Under the pieces are notes generated by a model. The model was not told the DNA's origin. It did not search any database and saw nothing but the letters and a program-made list of their open reading frames with translations. From contig NZ_FYDD01000004.1 of NCBI RefSeq assembly GCF_900186585.1, positions 930,001 to 994,000 of the forward strand: a DNA stretch of 64,000 nucleotides, read 5' to 3'. The stretch comes from Massiliimalia timonensis (GTDB lineage: Bacteria; Bacillota; Clostridia; Oscillospirales; Ruminococcaceae). This document shows, piece by piece, positions 43,869 to 53,241 of the stretch. Position 1 is the stretch's first letter. Every line of letters starts with the position of its first letter. Position numbers and translations under genes: made by a program.

Positions 43869-44572
43869 GGGTTCAACCTCCGTTTTTTGATCAGCTCCCG
43901 CTGTGCTTGGGGAAGCCGCAGATATTCTGGAACTAATGCGCCGGCGCTTATTATTTCTCCAGACGCAATTTTTTCCAGCGCCGCCAGCCCTACAGAAGAA
44001 GCGCGCTGGTAACGGCTTGCAGGGCCGCTGAGCACTAAATTGGGCAGGACCGCTTTGTATTCATTATAGCACAAAAGTGCGCCGTCTCCAACTAAAATAA
44101 TTGCTTTTTCTTCCTTTTTTAACTCTTCCAGCAGATCAGTGAAAGAAATGGCCCGGTCAGGGCCTTTTTTGCGGCGGCCCCCATTTTCCTGAAGGTACAG
44201 TGCATTGTAGACCTGCTGGCAGCGGGCATCCATGACACAGCAGATAATGCCGTTGAAATCCGGCACATTGTAGGAAAGCGCGTCCAGTGTAGAAACAGCC
44301 ACACATGGTTTGCTGCTGGCATAAGCCAGCCCCTTGACTGCCGCGATCCCGATCCGCAGGCCGGTAAATGACCCCGGACCGTTGGAAACGGCGAAATAGT
44401 CGATTTCCGATACTGGGCATCCGGCTTGCTGAAGTAAGCTTTCGCACATAGGCATAATCGTTTGGGAATGGGTCAGCCCAACGTTGACGGAATATTCCGC
44501 TAGGACCTTTTCCTCTGTCAGCAGGCTGACGCTCGCCGCCTTGGCGGTAGTATCCATAGCCAAAATTTTCAT
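43865..44572 (-). CDS. tsaB: tRNA threonylcarbamoyladenosine protein TsaB
   Basis: 235 residues; non-catalytic partner of TsaD in t6A37 formation, joined by TsaE. Hallmarks MKILAMDTTAKAASVSL, HSQTIMPMCESLL and SNGPGSFTGLRIGIAAVKGLA. Follows tsaE by 24 bases and overlaps rpiB. TsaD is not in the window. Confidence 0.95.
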   Translation of the reverse strand: MKILAMDTTAKAASVSLLTEEKVLAEYSVNVGLTHSQTIMPMCESLLQQAGCPVSEIDYFAVSNGPGSFTGLRIGIAAVKGLAYASSKPCVAVSTLDALSYNVPDFNGIICCVMDARCQQVYNALYLQENGGRRKKGPDRAISFTDLLEELKKEEKAIILVGDGALLCYNEYKAVLPNLVLSGPASRYQRASSVGLAALEKIASGEIISAGALVPEYLRLPQAQRELIKKRRLNP

Positions 44573-44596
44573 AGCGTTCTTCCTTTGCAGTTATTG

Positions 44597-45031
44597 TTAT
44601 GCGGATTCCCCGCGATCGAAGATCTGGATCTTGCGGTCGTTTTCCCCGGTAGAGGAAATGGAAACCGTGATCGTTTCCGGCGGCAGGACCCCGTCGATAT
44701 TTTCACTCCACTCAATGGCAAGGATCGCGTCCGGCTCGTCCAGATAATCAAAAAATCCGGTAGAATACAGGTCGTCGAAACCGGAGATCCGATACATGTC
44801 AAAATGGTAAAGGACAAGGCCGTTTCCCCGGTATTCGTGGACCAAAGCGAATGTCGGGCTGGAGACCTCTTCCGTGATGCCCAGCCCCTTGGCAAGGCCT
44901 CTGGTAAAAGCGGTTTTGCCAGCGCCAAGATCGCCAGTATAAGCAATGACATCCCCCGCACGGAGGTTTTCGGCAAAATCTGCCGCGATCTGTTCGGTTT
45001 CTTTGGTGCTGTGGGAATGGTAAAGTTTCAT
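44597..45031 (-). CDS. tsaE: tRNA threonylcarbamoyladenosine protein TsaE
   Basis: 144-residue ATPase of t6A37 synthesis. Walker A TGDLGAGKTAF, SSPTFALVHEY and LAIEWSENI are standard. ATG 45031 has AAAGGA seven bases upstream; a TTG at 45037 is less likely. First gene of a four-gene minus-strand operon with a clear promoter. Confidence 0.94.
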   Translation of the reverse strand: MKLYHSHSTKETEQIAADFAENLRAGDVIAYTGDLGAGKTAFTRGLAKGLGITEEVSSPTFALVHEYRGNGLVLYHFDMYRISGFDDLYSTGFFDYLDEPDAILAIEWSENIDGVLPPETITVSISSTGENDRKIQIFDRGESA

Positions 45032-45090
45032 CGGCAAATCCTTTCCTATTTCTGTTTGCGGCGGTCAAACGCCGTAAAAGTACTGAATCC

Positions 45091-45119
45091 ATTATATTAT
45101 TTTCTGAAAATTATTTCAA
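45091..45119 (-). promoter_or_regulatory. Promoter of tsaE-tsaB-rpiB-upp
   Basis: Minus-strand TTGAAA (45114-45119), 17-base spacer, TATAAT (45091-45096). A plus-strand TATAAT at 45149-45154 with a weak -35 may drive fhs. Confidence 0.7.
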
Positions 45120-45294
45120 TAGTTATGGTAACATTCCGGGGAGTATGATATAATAAAACTAATCATTATCATAGGTGCGGCAGGCAGGTTTTTCTTGCTT
45201 TTGAAAGGATGTGCAGGACCTGCCGGCAGCACTGCGGCTGATGAAAAGGCCGTTTATAAAAAAGAAGAAAATCATGATATGGGGGAATTTACAG

Positions 45295-46962
45295 ATGATG
45301 ACAGACATCGAAATTGCACAAAGTGCAAAAATGAAGCCGATCTATGAGGTAGCTGAAGGGCTGGGGATCAGCGAAGAGTACATAGAGCCTTATGGGAAAT
45401 ATAAAGCGAAGCTGTCTGATGGGTTGATGGATTCCTTGCAGGATCATCCAGACGGGAGGCTTATTTTAGTTACTGCGATCAACCCAACTCCGGCAGGGGA
45501 AGGGAAGACCACTATCTCGGTCGGTTTGGGCGAAGCTATGCAGCAGATCGGGAAAAAGGCGGTGATCGCCCTGCGGGAGCCGTCTTTGGGGCCGGTATTT
45601 GGCATTAAGGGCGGCGCCGCAGGCGGCGGGTATGCACAGGTCGTCCCGATGGAGGACATCAACCTGCACTTTACCGGGGACATGCACGCCATTACGGCCG
45701 CGAATAACTTGCTGTGCGCGGTGATTGACAACCATCTCCAGCAGGGGAATGAATTGGGGATCGACCAGAGGCGGATCTTATTCAAACGCTGCATGGACAT
45801 GAACGACCGCGCTTTGCGGTTTGTAACTGTTGGTTTGGGCGGAAAAGTAAACGGTATCCCGCGGGAGGATGGATTCCAAATCACAGTGGCCAGTGAAATC
45901 ATGGCAATTTTATGCCTTGCTTCTGACATACATGATTTAAAAAAGCGTTTGGGAAACATTTTAGTTGCCTATACTTATGATAACCGTCCTGTTTTTGCAA
46001 GGGATCTGGGCGTTCATGGGGCAATGGCCGCGCTGATGAAAGACGCGGTCAAGCCAAACCTGGTACAAACGCTGGAAAATACCCCTGCGATCATGCACGG
46101 CGGTCCGTTCGCAAATATCGCGCATGGCTGCAACTCGGTCAAAGCGACCAAACTGGCGCTGAAGCTGGGGGATTATGTGGTGACAGAAGCGGGCTTTGGG
46201 TCTGATCTGGGCGCGGAAAAATTTTTGGATATCAAATGCCGTTATGCCGGCTTAAAACCAAACTGCATCGTGATCGTGGCAACGATCCGTGCGTTGAAAT
46301 ATAACGGCGGGGTGGCAAAGGCTGACTTGGCGGAAGAAAACGTGGAAGCATTGAAGCTGGGGGTGAAGAACCTTCAGGTCCATGTCCAGAATATGCAGAA
46401 ATACGGGGTCCCGGTCGTGGTAGCGATCAACCGCTTTTTAACGGATACTGATGCGGAAATCCAAGTGCTTAGCGATTGCTGTGATGCTTTGGGATGTGAT
46501 TTTGCATTGGCGGAAGTGTTTGCAAAAGGCGGACTTGGCGGTACAGAATTGGCCGAAAAGGTTGTGGCCGCCTGTGAAAAGCCGTCGGATTTCCATGTTC
46601 TGTATGACCATGAACTGCCGATCAAGGAAAAGGTCGGTACCATTGCGAAAGAGATCTACCGTGCGGACGGAGTTGTTTATACCGCAGCTGCGGAAAAAGA
46701 AATTGCTGAGATCGAGAAGCTGGGCCTTGACAGGTTGCCTGTATGTATTGCCAAAACGCAGTACTCTTTATCAGACGACCAGACAAAGCTTGGCGCCCCG
46801 ACCGGCTTTGATATTACCGTACGGAACGTCAAGGTTTCTGCGGGCGCTGGATTTATCGTGGTGTATACCGGCAACATTATGACTATGCCGGGCCTGCCCA
46901 AAGCGCCTGCTGCTTTAAAGATCGATATTGACGAAACAGGAGAAATCGTTGGACTGTTCTGA
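45295..46962 (+). CDS. fhs: Formate-tetrahydrofolate ligase
   Basis: 555 residues; ATP-driven formation of 10-formyl-THF, feeding purines or the methyl branch of the acetyl-CoA pathway. P-loop [10 protein letters not shown] (64-73), [19 protein letters not shown], and [14 protein letters not shown] are diagnostic. ATG 45295 has GGGGGA eight bases before it; ATG 45298 is equally possible. Upstream in-frame codons to 45211 are not conserved-looking. Starts a plus-strand run with rodA, rsmD and coaD. It does not by itself prove acetogenesis. Confidence 0.96.
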   Translation: MMTDIEIAQSAKMKPIYEVAEGLGISEEYIEPYGKYKAKLSDGLMDSLQDHPDGRLILVTAINPTPAGEGKTTISVGLGEAMQQIGKKAVIALREPSLGPVFGIKGGAAGGGYAQVVPMEDINLHFTGDMHAITAANNLLCAVIDNHLQQGNELGIDQRRILFKRCMDMNDRALRFVTVGLGGKVNGIPREDGFQITVASEIMAILCLASDIHDLKKRLGNILVAYTYDNRPVFARDLGVHGAMAALMKDAVKPNLVQTLENTPAIMHGGPFANIAHGCNSVKATKLALKLGDYVVTEAGFGSDLGAEKFLDIKCRYAGLKPNCIVIVATIRALKYNGGVAKADLAEENVEALKLGVKNLQVHVQNMQKYGVPVVVAINRFLTDTDAEIQVLSDCCDALGCDFALAEVFAKGGLGGTELAEKVVAACEKPSDFHVLYDHELPIKEKVGTIAKEIYRADGVVYTAAAEKEIAEIEKLGLDRLPVCIAKTQYSLSDDQTKLGAPTGFDITVRNVKVSAGAGFIVVYTGNIMTMPGLPKAPAALKIDIDETGEIVGLF

Positions 46963-46985
46963 TCGGATCATTGTGAGGGAAACAG

Positions 46986-48116
46986 ATGAGAAAAGTTCAG
47001 TCGGCGTTACGGCAAAGGTGGAAGACAACGGACATGTGGCTGTTGGGGCTGTGTGTCCTGCTCTCCTGCTTTGGATGTTTGATGATGGTATCCTGCTATG
47101 CGGCGGGCTTTATCCGCTTTAGTACTGTCGTCACTCAGACTGGGGCAATGCTTTTGGGGATCGTTACAGCCATTTGGATCTCGTTGTCCGATTTTCGCGC
47201 TGCCGCACGGCTGTGGCCTGTTTGGGTCGGCATTGGCATTCTGCTGTGCCTGCTTTTATGGACGCCGCTGGGGTATACCCCGGCGGGCAGCGACGACCGT
47301 GCATGGCTGCGGTTCGGCAGCTTTTCGCTCCAGCCGTCTGAACTGTTAAAGTTAGCTTTTGTTTACACCTTTTCCCTCCATCTTTCCAAAGTACAGAAGA
47401 ATTTGAACCGGCTGCCACAGTTTACGCTGCTGTGCCTGCACGGGGCCGCTTACACGGCGCTGGTCATGGTGCAGGGGGATTTTGGCTCGGCGACTGTGTT
47501 CTTGGCCATGTTTGTGGTCATGATCTTTGCAGCTGGACTATCGCTGAAATTTTTGCTGGCCGGAGCCGTGATGCTGGCGGCGGCGGTCCCGCTGGTGTGG
47601 CAGTTTGTGCTGCCGGGATACCTGAAAGACCGCTTTTATGTCGCGTGGGATCCTGCATCCGACCCATTAGGAAGCGGCTATCAGCAATATAAGGGACAGG
47701 TGGCGCTGGGGTCCGGCCAGTGGTTTGGCAGGGGGTTATTTGCCAAGGGACTGGTAGATGTGCCGGAAGGGCATAACGATTTTGTGTTTGCGCACATCGG
47801 ACAAACCTTGGGGTTTGCCGGCTGTGTAGCCACCGTGTTGATGCTGGTGCTGATCTGCGGTAAAATCTTAAGGGTCGCCCGCAAAAGTGACAGCCTGCTG
47901 GGCAGTTGTATCTGCTGCGGGGTTTTTGCGATTTTATTTTATCAGTCGCTGGTGAATATCGGGATGGTTTTGTGTTTGATCCCCGTGATCGGGATCACCC
48001 TGCCGTTTGTCAGCGGGGGAGGGACCTCTTTGCTGATTTCCTTTTTGGGGATCGGAATGGTGATGAGCGTTTCGCGGCAAAACAAGGCCGGATATATTTT
48101 CCATGAGATTGAGTGA
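46986..48116 (+). CDS. rodA: RodA/FtsW/SpoVE-family peptidoglycan glycosyltransferase
   Basis: 376 residues, about ten membrane helices. SEDS motifs: GSDDRAWLRFGSFSLQPSELLKLAF, VQGDFGSATVF, the long extracellular loop with GQWFGRGLFAKG and PEGHNDFVFAHIGQTLG (catalytic Asp region), and GITLPFVSGGGTSLLISF. Polymerises lipid II with a partner class B PBP, which is not adjacent. Whether it serves elongation or the spore septum is not visible. GAGGGA ribosome site. Confidence 0.9.
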   Translation: MRKVQSALRQRWKTTDMWLLGLCVLLSCFGCLMMVSCYAAGFIRFSTVVTQTGAMLLGIVTAIWISLSDFRAAARLWPVWVGIGILLCLLLWTPLGYTPAGSDDRAWLRFGSFSLQPSELLKLAFVYTFSLHLSKVQKNLNRLPQFTLLCLHGAAYTALVMVQGDFGSATVFLAMFVVMIFAAGLSLKFLLAGAVMLAAAVPLVWQFVLPGYLKDRFYVAWDPASDPLGSGYQQYKGQVALGSGQWFGRGLFAKGLVDVPEGHNDFVFAHIGQTLGFAGCVATVLMLVLICGKILRVARKSDSLLGSCICCGVFAILFYQSLVNIGMVLCLIPVIGITLPFVSGGGTSLLISFLGIGMVMSVSRQNKAGYIFHEIE

Positions 48117-48124
48117 GGAGAATT

Positions 48125-48667
48125 ATGAGAGTAATTACAGGAGAAGCCCGAGGACGGAAATTAAAGACCTTGGAGGGGCTGGACGTACGCCCTACCACCG
48201 ACCGAGTCAAAGAAGGGCTGTTTAATATTATCCAATTTGATCTACCTTGCGCCAGATTTTTAGATCTGTTCGGAGGTTCCGGCCAGATCGGCATAGAGGC
48301 GCTGAGCCGCGGGGCGGAATACGCAGTGTTCGTGGATGAAAGTCGGGCGGCTCAGCAGGTAATGAAAGAGAACCTGCAAACGACCGGAATGTTCCAGAAG
48401 TCCAAGGTGGTATCCATGGAGGCGAAGGCGTTTTTAGCTGGAACCAAAGAGCGTTTTCAAATTGCTTTTTTGGATCCGCCTTACAGCAAAGGGATCTTAC
48501 AGGAGGTGCTCCCGCTGGTGCCCGGTGTCATGCAGCCGCAGGGGCTGATCATCTGCGAGCATCTGAAGGAAGAAACGCTTCCAGAGCAGGTGGGGAGTTA
48601 CCATCTGCATAAGATTTACGCTTACGGGAGGATCCGTTTAAGCGTTTACCGGGAAGCGGCGGATTGA
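48125..48667 (+). CDS. rsmD: 16S rRNA (guanine966-N2)-methyltransferase
   Basis: 180 residues. VITGEARGRKLKTLEGLDVRPTTDRVKE is the RsmD start, then FLDLFGGSGQIGIEALSRGA (SAM-binding) and FLDPPY (catalytic). ATG 48125 has GAGGAG (48115-48120) upstream; an earlier ATG at 48113 overlaps rodA. RsmD followed by CoaD is a widely conserved pair. Confidence 0.95.
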   Translation: MRVITGEARGRKLKTLEGLDVRPTTDRVKEGLFNIIQFDLPCARFLDLFGGSGQIGIEALSRGAEYAVFVDESRAAQQVMKENLQTTGMFQKSKVVSMEAKAFLAGTKERFQIAFLDPPYSKGILQEVLPLVPGVMQPQGLIICEHLKEETLPEQVGSYHLHKIYAYGRIRLSVYREAAD

Positions 48668-48727
48668 TTTGCATTTTCCAGAAAAATATATTATAATGAC
48701 AATCAAAGAAAACAGGAGTATATTTTT

Positions 48728-49207
48728 ATGAGAGTGGCAGTTTGTCCGGGAAGCTTTGACCCGATCACCAAAGGGCATTTGGATATCATTACCCGAGCGA
48801 CAACATTGTTTGACAAGGTGATCGTATTAGTAGCAGTCAACCCGGCAAAACAATGCAGTTTTACCGTGGAGGAACGGGTCGATATGATCCGGCGGAGCAC
48901 TGCACACCTAAAACAGGTAGAAGTGGACACCTTTTCCGGCTTGCTTGCGGAATATGTGGATAAGACCGGCGCTTCAGCTATTATCAAGGGGTTGCGTGCG
49001 GTATCTGACTTTGAATATGAATTCCAGATGGTGATGGCAAACCGTCGGTTACATACAAAAGCCGAAACCATTTTTTTGACCACCGCTTCGGAATACCTTT
49101 TTTTAAGTTCCAGCTTTGTCCGCGAACTGGCAGGGTTCGGCGGGAATATTGCCGATTTTGTGCCTGCTGAAATTGTAGATGATATTGTGAAGCGATTGGT
49201 GAAATAA
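48728..49207 (+). CDS. coaD: Phosphopantetheine adenylyltransferase
   Basis: 159 residues, CoA biosynthesis. CPGSFDPITKGHLDII (HxGH nucleotidyl-transferase motif), IIKGLRAVSDFEYEFQMV and SSSFVRELAGFGG (ISSTxVR-type). Directly after rsmD and before a coiled-coil gene. Confidence 0.96.
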   Translation: MRVAVCPGSFDPITKGHLDIITRATTLFDKVIVLVAVNPAKQCSFTVEERVDMIRRSTAHLKQVEVDTFSGLLAEYVDKTGASAIIKGLRAVSDFEYEFQMVMANRRLHTKAETIFLTTASEYLFLSSSFVRELAGFGGNIADFVPAEIVDDIVKRLVK

Positions 49208-49260
49208 TAGTTGTAAAAGGTTTTTAAAGATCTAGGCCAAAAGGCAGAATGGAGAATACT

Positions 49261-49719
49261 ATGAATATCAATGAAATTTTAGACATCATGGACGAAATGT
49301 TGGAAAGCGCGTGGTCTGTCCCGTTATCAGGCGGAAAGTGCATGATCGAAGTCGACCGTTTTGAAGAATTGATTGATGACATCAGGTTGAATCTGCCTCA
49401 GGAGATCAAACAGGCAAAGCTGATCGTGACTGACCGGAAGATCATTTTGGAAGACGCGAAAAAAGAGGCGGAAAATATCATTAAAACAGCAGAGGAACGC
49501 GCGCGCCGTTTGGTAGATGAAGATGAGATCACCAAAAAAGCAAAGGTGCAGGCAAATGAGATTTTAAGCACTGCACAGTCGCAGGCGCGGGAACTGAAAC
49601 GGGCTGCCAACGAGTTTTCGGAAAGCATCTTAAAGAATGCGGAACACGGCTTGGTGGATGCTGTCAATCAAATCAAAACCGCCAAGACTGCCCTGCGTTC
49701 CCCAAACCATGTAAAATAA
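49261..49719 (+). CDS. Coiled-coil protein downstream of coaD
   Basis: 152 residues. After a short N-terminal helix region (INEILDIMDEMLESAWSVP), residues 45-150 are highly charged heptad-rich helix (EAENIIKTAEERARRLVDED), recalling ATP synthase b-subunit or DivIVA-like proteins. Without a membrane segment it is not subunit b. Proteins of this kind commonly follow coaD in Clostridia, but no function is assigned to my knowledge. ATG 49261 has GGAG six bases upstream. Confidence 0.75.
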   Translation: MNINEILDIMDEMLESAWSVPLSGGKCMIEVDRFEELIDDIRLNLPQEIKQAKLIVTDRKIILEDAKKEAENIIKTAEERARRLVDEDEITKKAKVQANEILSTAQSQARELKRAANEFSESILKNAEHGLVDAVNQIKTAKTALRSPNHVK

Positions 49720-49724
49720 GAGGG

Positions 49725-49756
49725 ATGACGCCAATAAAATTGGCGTCATATTTTTT
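49725..49756 (+). terminator. Intrinsic terminator
   Basis: ATGACGCCAA / TTGGCGTCAT, TAAAA loop, T-run. Confidence 0.92.
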
Positions 49757-49810
49757 GTCTGATTATTTCGTATATTTTTCATAAATTATTGATATTTTTG
49801 CTGTGTCTTA

Positions 49811-49819
49811 TGGTATAAT
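49811..49819 (+). promoter_or_regulatory. Extended -10 promoter of hpf
   Basis: TGGTATAAT with a weak TTGATA at 49789-49794. A small hairpin CAAAGCG / CGCTTTG (about 49875-49893) lies in the leader before AAGGAGG. Confidence 0.55.
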
Positions 49820-49915
49820 AAGGATATAGAAAATCATTTTCTATTGCCTTTAAAAATCTTCTTTAGAGGCACCACAAAGCGGGATACGCTTTGCGTCAGT
49901 AAGGAGGTTCATATT

Positions 49916-50455
49916 ATGATCAACATTACAGCAAGGGGCTTTGATTTAAAACAGGGACCGAAAGACGGAGTGGAAAAGGAACTGAAGCGGGTCGAAAAAA
50001 TGCTTCCTTCAACGGCGGTTTTTGATGTTACGCTATCGAAAAAAACAGACAGCTATCAGTGCGATATTACTGTGAAAAACGCGGGCAGCTTTATCCGCGG
50101 CGAGGCGCGGGCAGACCGGATCGAACCTAGTATCGACTATGCGGTAGACGATTTGAAACGGAAACTGAGAAAGCTGAAAACCAGTTTGGTGGATAAAAAG
50201 CGGAAAAGCGGGATCGATATTTTAGCGGAAGCGATGACCGGTCTTGGAGAGACAGAAGAAGCTGAGGAGGCAAACCCCTCTACAGAGATCCGGCGCAGAA
50301 AACATGTCCTGCTTAACATGATGACAGATGATGAAGCAATCGTTCAAATGGAAATGCTGGGGCACTCTTTCTTCGTGTATCTAGGGGAAGATGGAATGAC
50401 GCATGTTGTTTACCGCCGGAAAAACGGGTACGGCGTGCTGGACTGCGAAATGTAA
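49916..50455 (+). CDS. hpf: Ribosome hibernation-promoting factor, long form
   Basis: 179 residues. N-terminal S30AE/HPF domain (INITARGFDLKQGPKDGVEKEL ... EDLKRKL-like RKLRKLKTSL) and C-terminal dimerisation domain (KHVLLNMMTDDEAIVQMEMLGHSFFVY). Dimerises ribosomes into 100S particles in stationary phase. ATG 49916 with AAGGAGG (49901-49907). Monocistronic. Confidence 0.93.
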   Translation: MINITARGFDLKQGPKDGVEKELKRVEKMLPSTAVFDVTLSKKTDSYQCDITVKNAGSFIRGEARADRIEPSIDYAVDDLKRKLRKLKTSLVDKKRKSGIDILAEAMTGLGETEEAEEANPSTEIRRRKHVLLNMMTDDEAIVQMEMLGHSFFVYLGEDGMTHVVYRRKNGYGVLDCEM

Positions 50456-50480
50456 CAAAGATCAGGCAGATGCCAAAAGA

Positions 50481-50511
50481 AAAAGCATAGCCAAACAGGC
50501 TATGCTTTTTT
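50481..50511 (+). terminator. Intrinsic terminator of hpf
   Basis: AAAAGCATAGCC / GGCTATGCTTTT, AAACA loop, T-run. Confidence 0.9.
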
Positions 50512-50528
50512 TGATAGAAAGGATTCCT

Positions 50529-51398
50529 ATGGAACGATATATTTTACATCAGGAAATACGACAGGATAAAAAACGCCGTTTGGCATTTGACCGGCTGGCG
50601 CAGAAAACGTTTGGGATAAGCTTTGAAAACTGGCACCAAGCGGGGTATTGGCAGGGAAATTACCGTCCGTACACTCTGTTTGACGGGGAAAAAGCGGTTT
50701 GCAATGTTTCGGTGAATCCAATGACATTTTGCCTGAACGGGGAGGAAAAGCGGTATATCCAACTGGGCACGGTGATGACAGATGAAGCTTATCGAAAACA
50801 AGGATTGTGCTGTTCCTTAATGGAAACCGTTTTAGAGGAGTGGATAGGGAAATGTGATGGTATCTACCTGATCGCCAACCACACGGTGCTGGATTTTTAT
50901 CCGAAATTCGGTTTTTCACGTTTTTCGGAATACCAGCAGATATTCCCTGTTACGCCGAAAAACATACAGCAGAGAAAATTGGATCTGCAAAACAATGAAG
51001 ACCTTTCCCTGCTGAAAAGGCTGTATGATCAGGCGAATCCGTTTTCCATATTGCAGGGCAGGGAAAACTTTAGCCTGCTCATGTTTTATTGTATGGGCCC
51101 CTGCCGGGACAGCATTTCCTATCTCCCGGAATTAGATCTGGCAGTGATCACGGAAACGGAAGGGAGCGTTTTGCATTGCCTGGAGATTTTAGGCAAACAG
51201 AACGGGAGCCTTGCTGAAATTTTAGGAGCTGTTGCCCCGGAGGGCGTCACAACAGCCGTATTGGGCTTCTCGCTGGGGGAAGCGGCAGGCGGCGAGCTCC
51301 AGCAAATAGGGGATGATGACGCCTTATTTTGGCTTTCCGGAATCCCCTGCCCATTTGCCGCGCAAAAAATGATGTTCCCCCTGCTGACCCACGCATAG
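50529..51398 (+). CDS. GNAT acetyltransferase with C-terminal extension
   Basis: 289 residues. N-terminal GNAT domain: YIQLGTVMTDEAYRKQGLCCSLMETV is the acetyl-CoA loop (RKQG), and YPKFGFSRFSEYQQIF the family C-end. A second domain (about 150-289) follows, with no clear acetyl-CoA loop, perhaps a degenerate second GNAT or SCP2-like fold. Substrate unknown. ATG 50529 follows AAAGGA (50517-50522). Ends two bases from the convergent Cof phosphatase, with no terminator between. Confidence 0.8.
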   Translation: MERYILHQEIRQDKKRRLAFDRLAQKTFGISFENWHQAGYWQGNYRPYTLFDGEKAVCNVSVNPMTFCLNGEEKRYIQLGTVMTDEAYRKQGLCCSLMETVLEEWIGKCDGIYLIANHTVLDFYPKFGFSRFSEYQQIFPVTPKNIQQRKLDLQNNEDLSLLKRLYDQANPFSILQGRENFSLLMFYCMGPCRDSISYLPELDLAVITETEGSVLHCLEILGKQNGSLAEILGAVAPEGVTTAVLGFSLGEAAGGELQQIGDDDALFWLSGIPCPFAAQKMMFPLLTHA

Positions 51399-51400
51399 GG

Positions 51401-52234
51401 TCAGGCTTTGTAAAACAACACTTCCATCGTCTTTGCGACCGCATCTTCATCGTTGGTGCCAATGATCTCATCAGCCTGTTGCTTTACAGCATCCACTGCG
51501 TTTCCCACTGCAAAGGAACGGTCGGCGATCTCCATCATCGAAAGGTCGTTTAGGTTGTCGCCGAATACGGCCACAGGAAGCTGGTATTTTTCCCGGTAAG
51601 CTAGCACTGCGTTTTTCTTGGAAGCATCTTTGTGGTAAATCTCCAAAAAAGAATAGCCCGGATGGTAGACATCGGAATAATGCGATGCGTTGATCTCTTG
51701 TGAACAGGGGAGTTTCTTTAACAGATCGGCTGCTTGCAGAATTTGCCCATCTGTCGCTAAGATAGACAAATAGACCGTCTCTTTTCCGGCCGGCGGACTT
51801 TCTTGGTGGTAACGCTTTAGAGCAAGGTCTTTGCGTTCTTGATAAAACGACTCTTCAGTGGGATGCCGCAGAGCATCATAATAAATATCCAGGCGGCCTT
51901 CCCCAAGACAGTGGGTGAAGCAGTTTAAGCCAAGGGAGCGGATCAGTCCTAAAATTTCCGCTGCGACAGGGTAGGGGATTTGCTTGCAGCGCAGGAATTT
52001 CTGTGTCTGGAAATCATAGCAGGCAGAACCGTTCATGATGATCACAGGGATCGGCAGGACAAGGCCGTTTAGCATAGGGCCGATGGTGGCGCAGGTCCGG
52101 GCGCTGGCAAAGGTGATCTTTGCGCCCTCCCGGATCATGCGAGCAAGCGCTCTTCTGCTATATGAGCTGATTTTTCCGCTACTGTTGAGAAATGTTCCGT
52201 CTAAATCACTGATCATCAGCCAACTTCCTGCCAT
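51401..52234 (-). CDS. Cof-type HAD phosphatase
   Basis: 277 residues. Motif I ISDLDGTFLNSSGKIS, motif II FASARTC, motif III Lys near residue 205 and motif IV FGDNLNDLSMMEIADRSFAVGNA, with the large C2 cap of the Cof/YidA group. Dephosphorylates a sugar phosphate or cofactor intermediate; substrate unknown. Convergent with the GNAT gene. Confidence 0.9.
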   Translation of the reverse strand: MAGSWLMISDLDGTFLNSSGKISSYSRRALARMIREGAKITFASARTCATIGPMLNGLVLPIPVIIMNGSACYDFQTQKFLRCKQIPYPVAAEILGLIRSLGLNCFTHCLGEGRLDIYYDALRHPTEESFYQERKDLALKRYHQESPPAGKETVYLSILATDGQILQAADLLKKLPCSQEINASHYSDVYHPGYSFLEIYHKDASKKNAVLAYREKYQLPVAVFGDNLNDLSMMEIADRSFAVGNAVDAVKQQADEIIGTNDEDAVAKTMEVLFYKA

Positions 52235-52292
52235 CTGTTCCTGTCCTCCTAAGTTTCGGTATCATAATCAAAGTATATCATACTTTGGCGGA

Positions 52293-53096
52293 TCATTCTA
52301 CATAGATCTTCAGCTTTTGCCCAGGATAGATGAACCGTGGGTCTGCAATGCGGTTTTCCCTTGCGATCCTCTGCCAGGTCGTGTGGTAGCGTTCAGCGAT
52401 CCGAATGAGGGTGTCGCCTTTTTGGACCGTGTAAACAGCGATGTGGGGCTTGTGGCCGGGGTGCGGCTCGTCTGAACGTTCAAACCCGTTTAATCCGGCT
52501 CGCTTTATGATCTTGGGGAAATCCTGATAGCAGTAATCCATGTCACAGTCCCCATGGATCCCGGCAACCTTGCCTCTGCTGGTGTACTGCCACATTTTAT
52601 ATTCGCCGCGGTAGGATGGCTCCGGCGCATAATCTGCTAGCCAGATGGTGTATGGGGTCAGTCTGTCGCGGTCTAATTTTGTGATCAGCCAGTAGGCGTT
52701 CGCATAGACTCCCACAAAATATCCCGCGCGTTCCATCTCGTCGCAAAAGGCAATGGCAATATCGGTGAGCCTGCGTTTGGAAAGAAAAGCCTGTGATTGA
52801 TCCTCCAAGTCGTAATAGATCGGGAACTCAAATCGTTTTCCCCTTAACCAGCCCTGAAGGTTTCTGGCTTCTTGGCGCGCTTCCTCAACGGTAGTGGCAT
52901 AGCTGTAAAGGTAAGCCCCGACTGGGATTTTGTGCCGTTTGGCTTCCCGGTAGTTTTCTTCAAACCGACGGTCGATTTGATTCGGGAAACGCCCGTATCC
53001 GGCGCGGAGGATTGCAAATTCAATGTGGTCTCGTTTCACCTCTTCCCAATGGATTTCCCCTTGGAAAGAAGAAACGTCGATCCCGCGGATACGCAT
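52293..53096 (-). CDS. GH25 lysozyme with LysM domain
   Basis: 267 residues. GH25 muramidase (1-200): RGIDVSSFQG with D7, YYDLED with catalytic D96-x-E98, and LWLADYA-like TIWLADYAP; then a single LysM (about 222-267; YTVQKGDTLIRIAERY). No signal peptide is visible at the ATG at 53096 (GGAGG seven bases upstream), so export would need a holin, lysis or a non-classical route. No phage genes surround it. A domesticated endolysin or spore-related lytic enzyme is possible. Confidence 0.9.
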   Translation of the reverse strand: MRIRGIDVSSFQGEIHWEEVKRDHIEFAILRAGYGRFPNQIDRRFEENYREAKRHKIPVGAYLYSYATTVEEARQEARNLQGWLRGKRFEFPIYYDLEDQSQAFLSKRRLTDIAIAFCDEMERAGYFVGVYANAYWLITKLDRDRLTPYTIWLADYAPEPSYRGEYKMWQYTSRGKVAGIHGDCDMDYCYQDFPKIIKRAGLNGFERSDEPHPGHKPHIAVYTVQKGDTLIRIAERYHTTWQRIARENRIADPRFIYPGQKLKIYVE

Positions 53097-53187
53097 CAAA
53101 ACACCTCCTTTCTGAATCGTTTGATACCGCGTTCATAATAAAAGCGGTATACTATATCATATGATCCGGCAGGGAAAAGGGAAGATG

Positions 53188-53216
53188 CTGACAAGCAGAA
53201 AAAATTATGGTACACT
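53188..53216 (+). promoter_or_regulatory. Promoter of nucleoside deoxyribosyltransferase gene
   Basis: CTGACA (53188-53193), 17-base spacer, TACACT (53211-53216). Confidence 0.5.
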
Positions 53217-53241
53217 AACAGTAAGATGAGGAGGCGAGACA

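Noticed and set aside
49750-49915. Possible raiA-type structured RNA before hpf
   Set aside because: The leader after the extended -10 is only about 90 bases, with one small hairpin; too short for that RNA.
52293-53096. Prophage remnant
   Set aside because: The GH25-LysM gene is the only lysis-like gene; no holin, tail, integrase or att repeats nearby.
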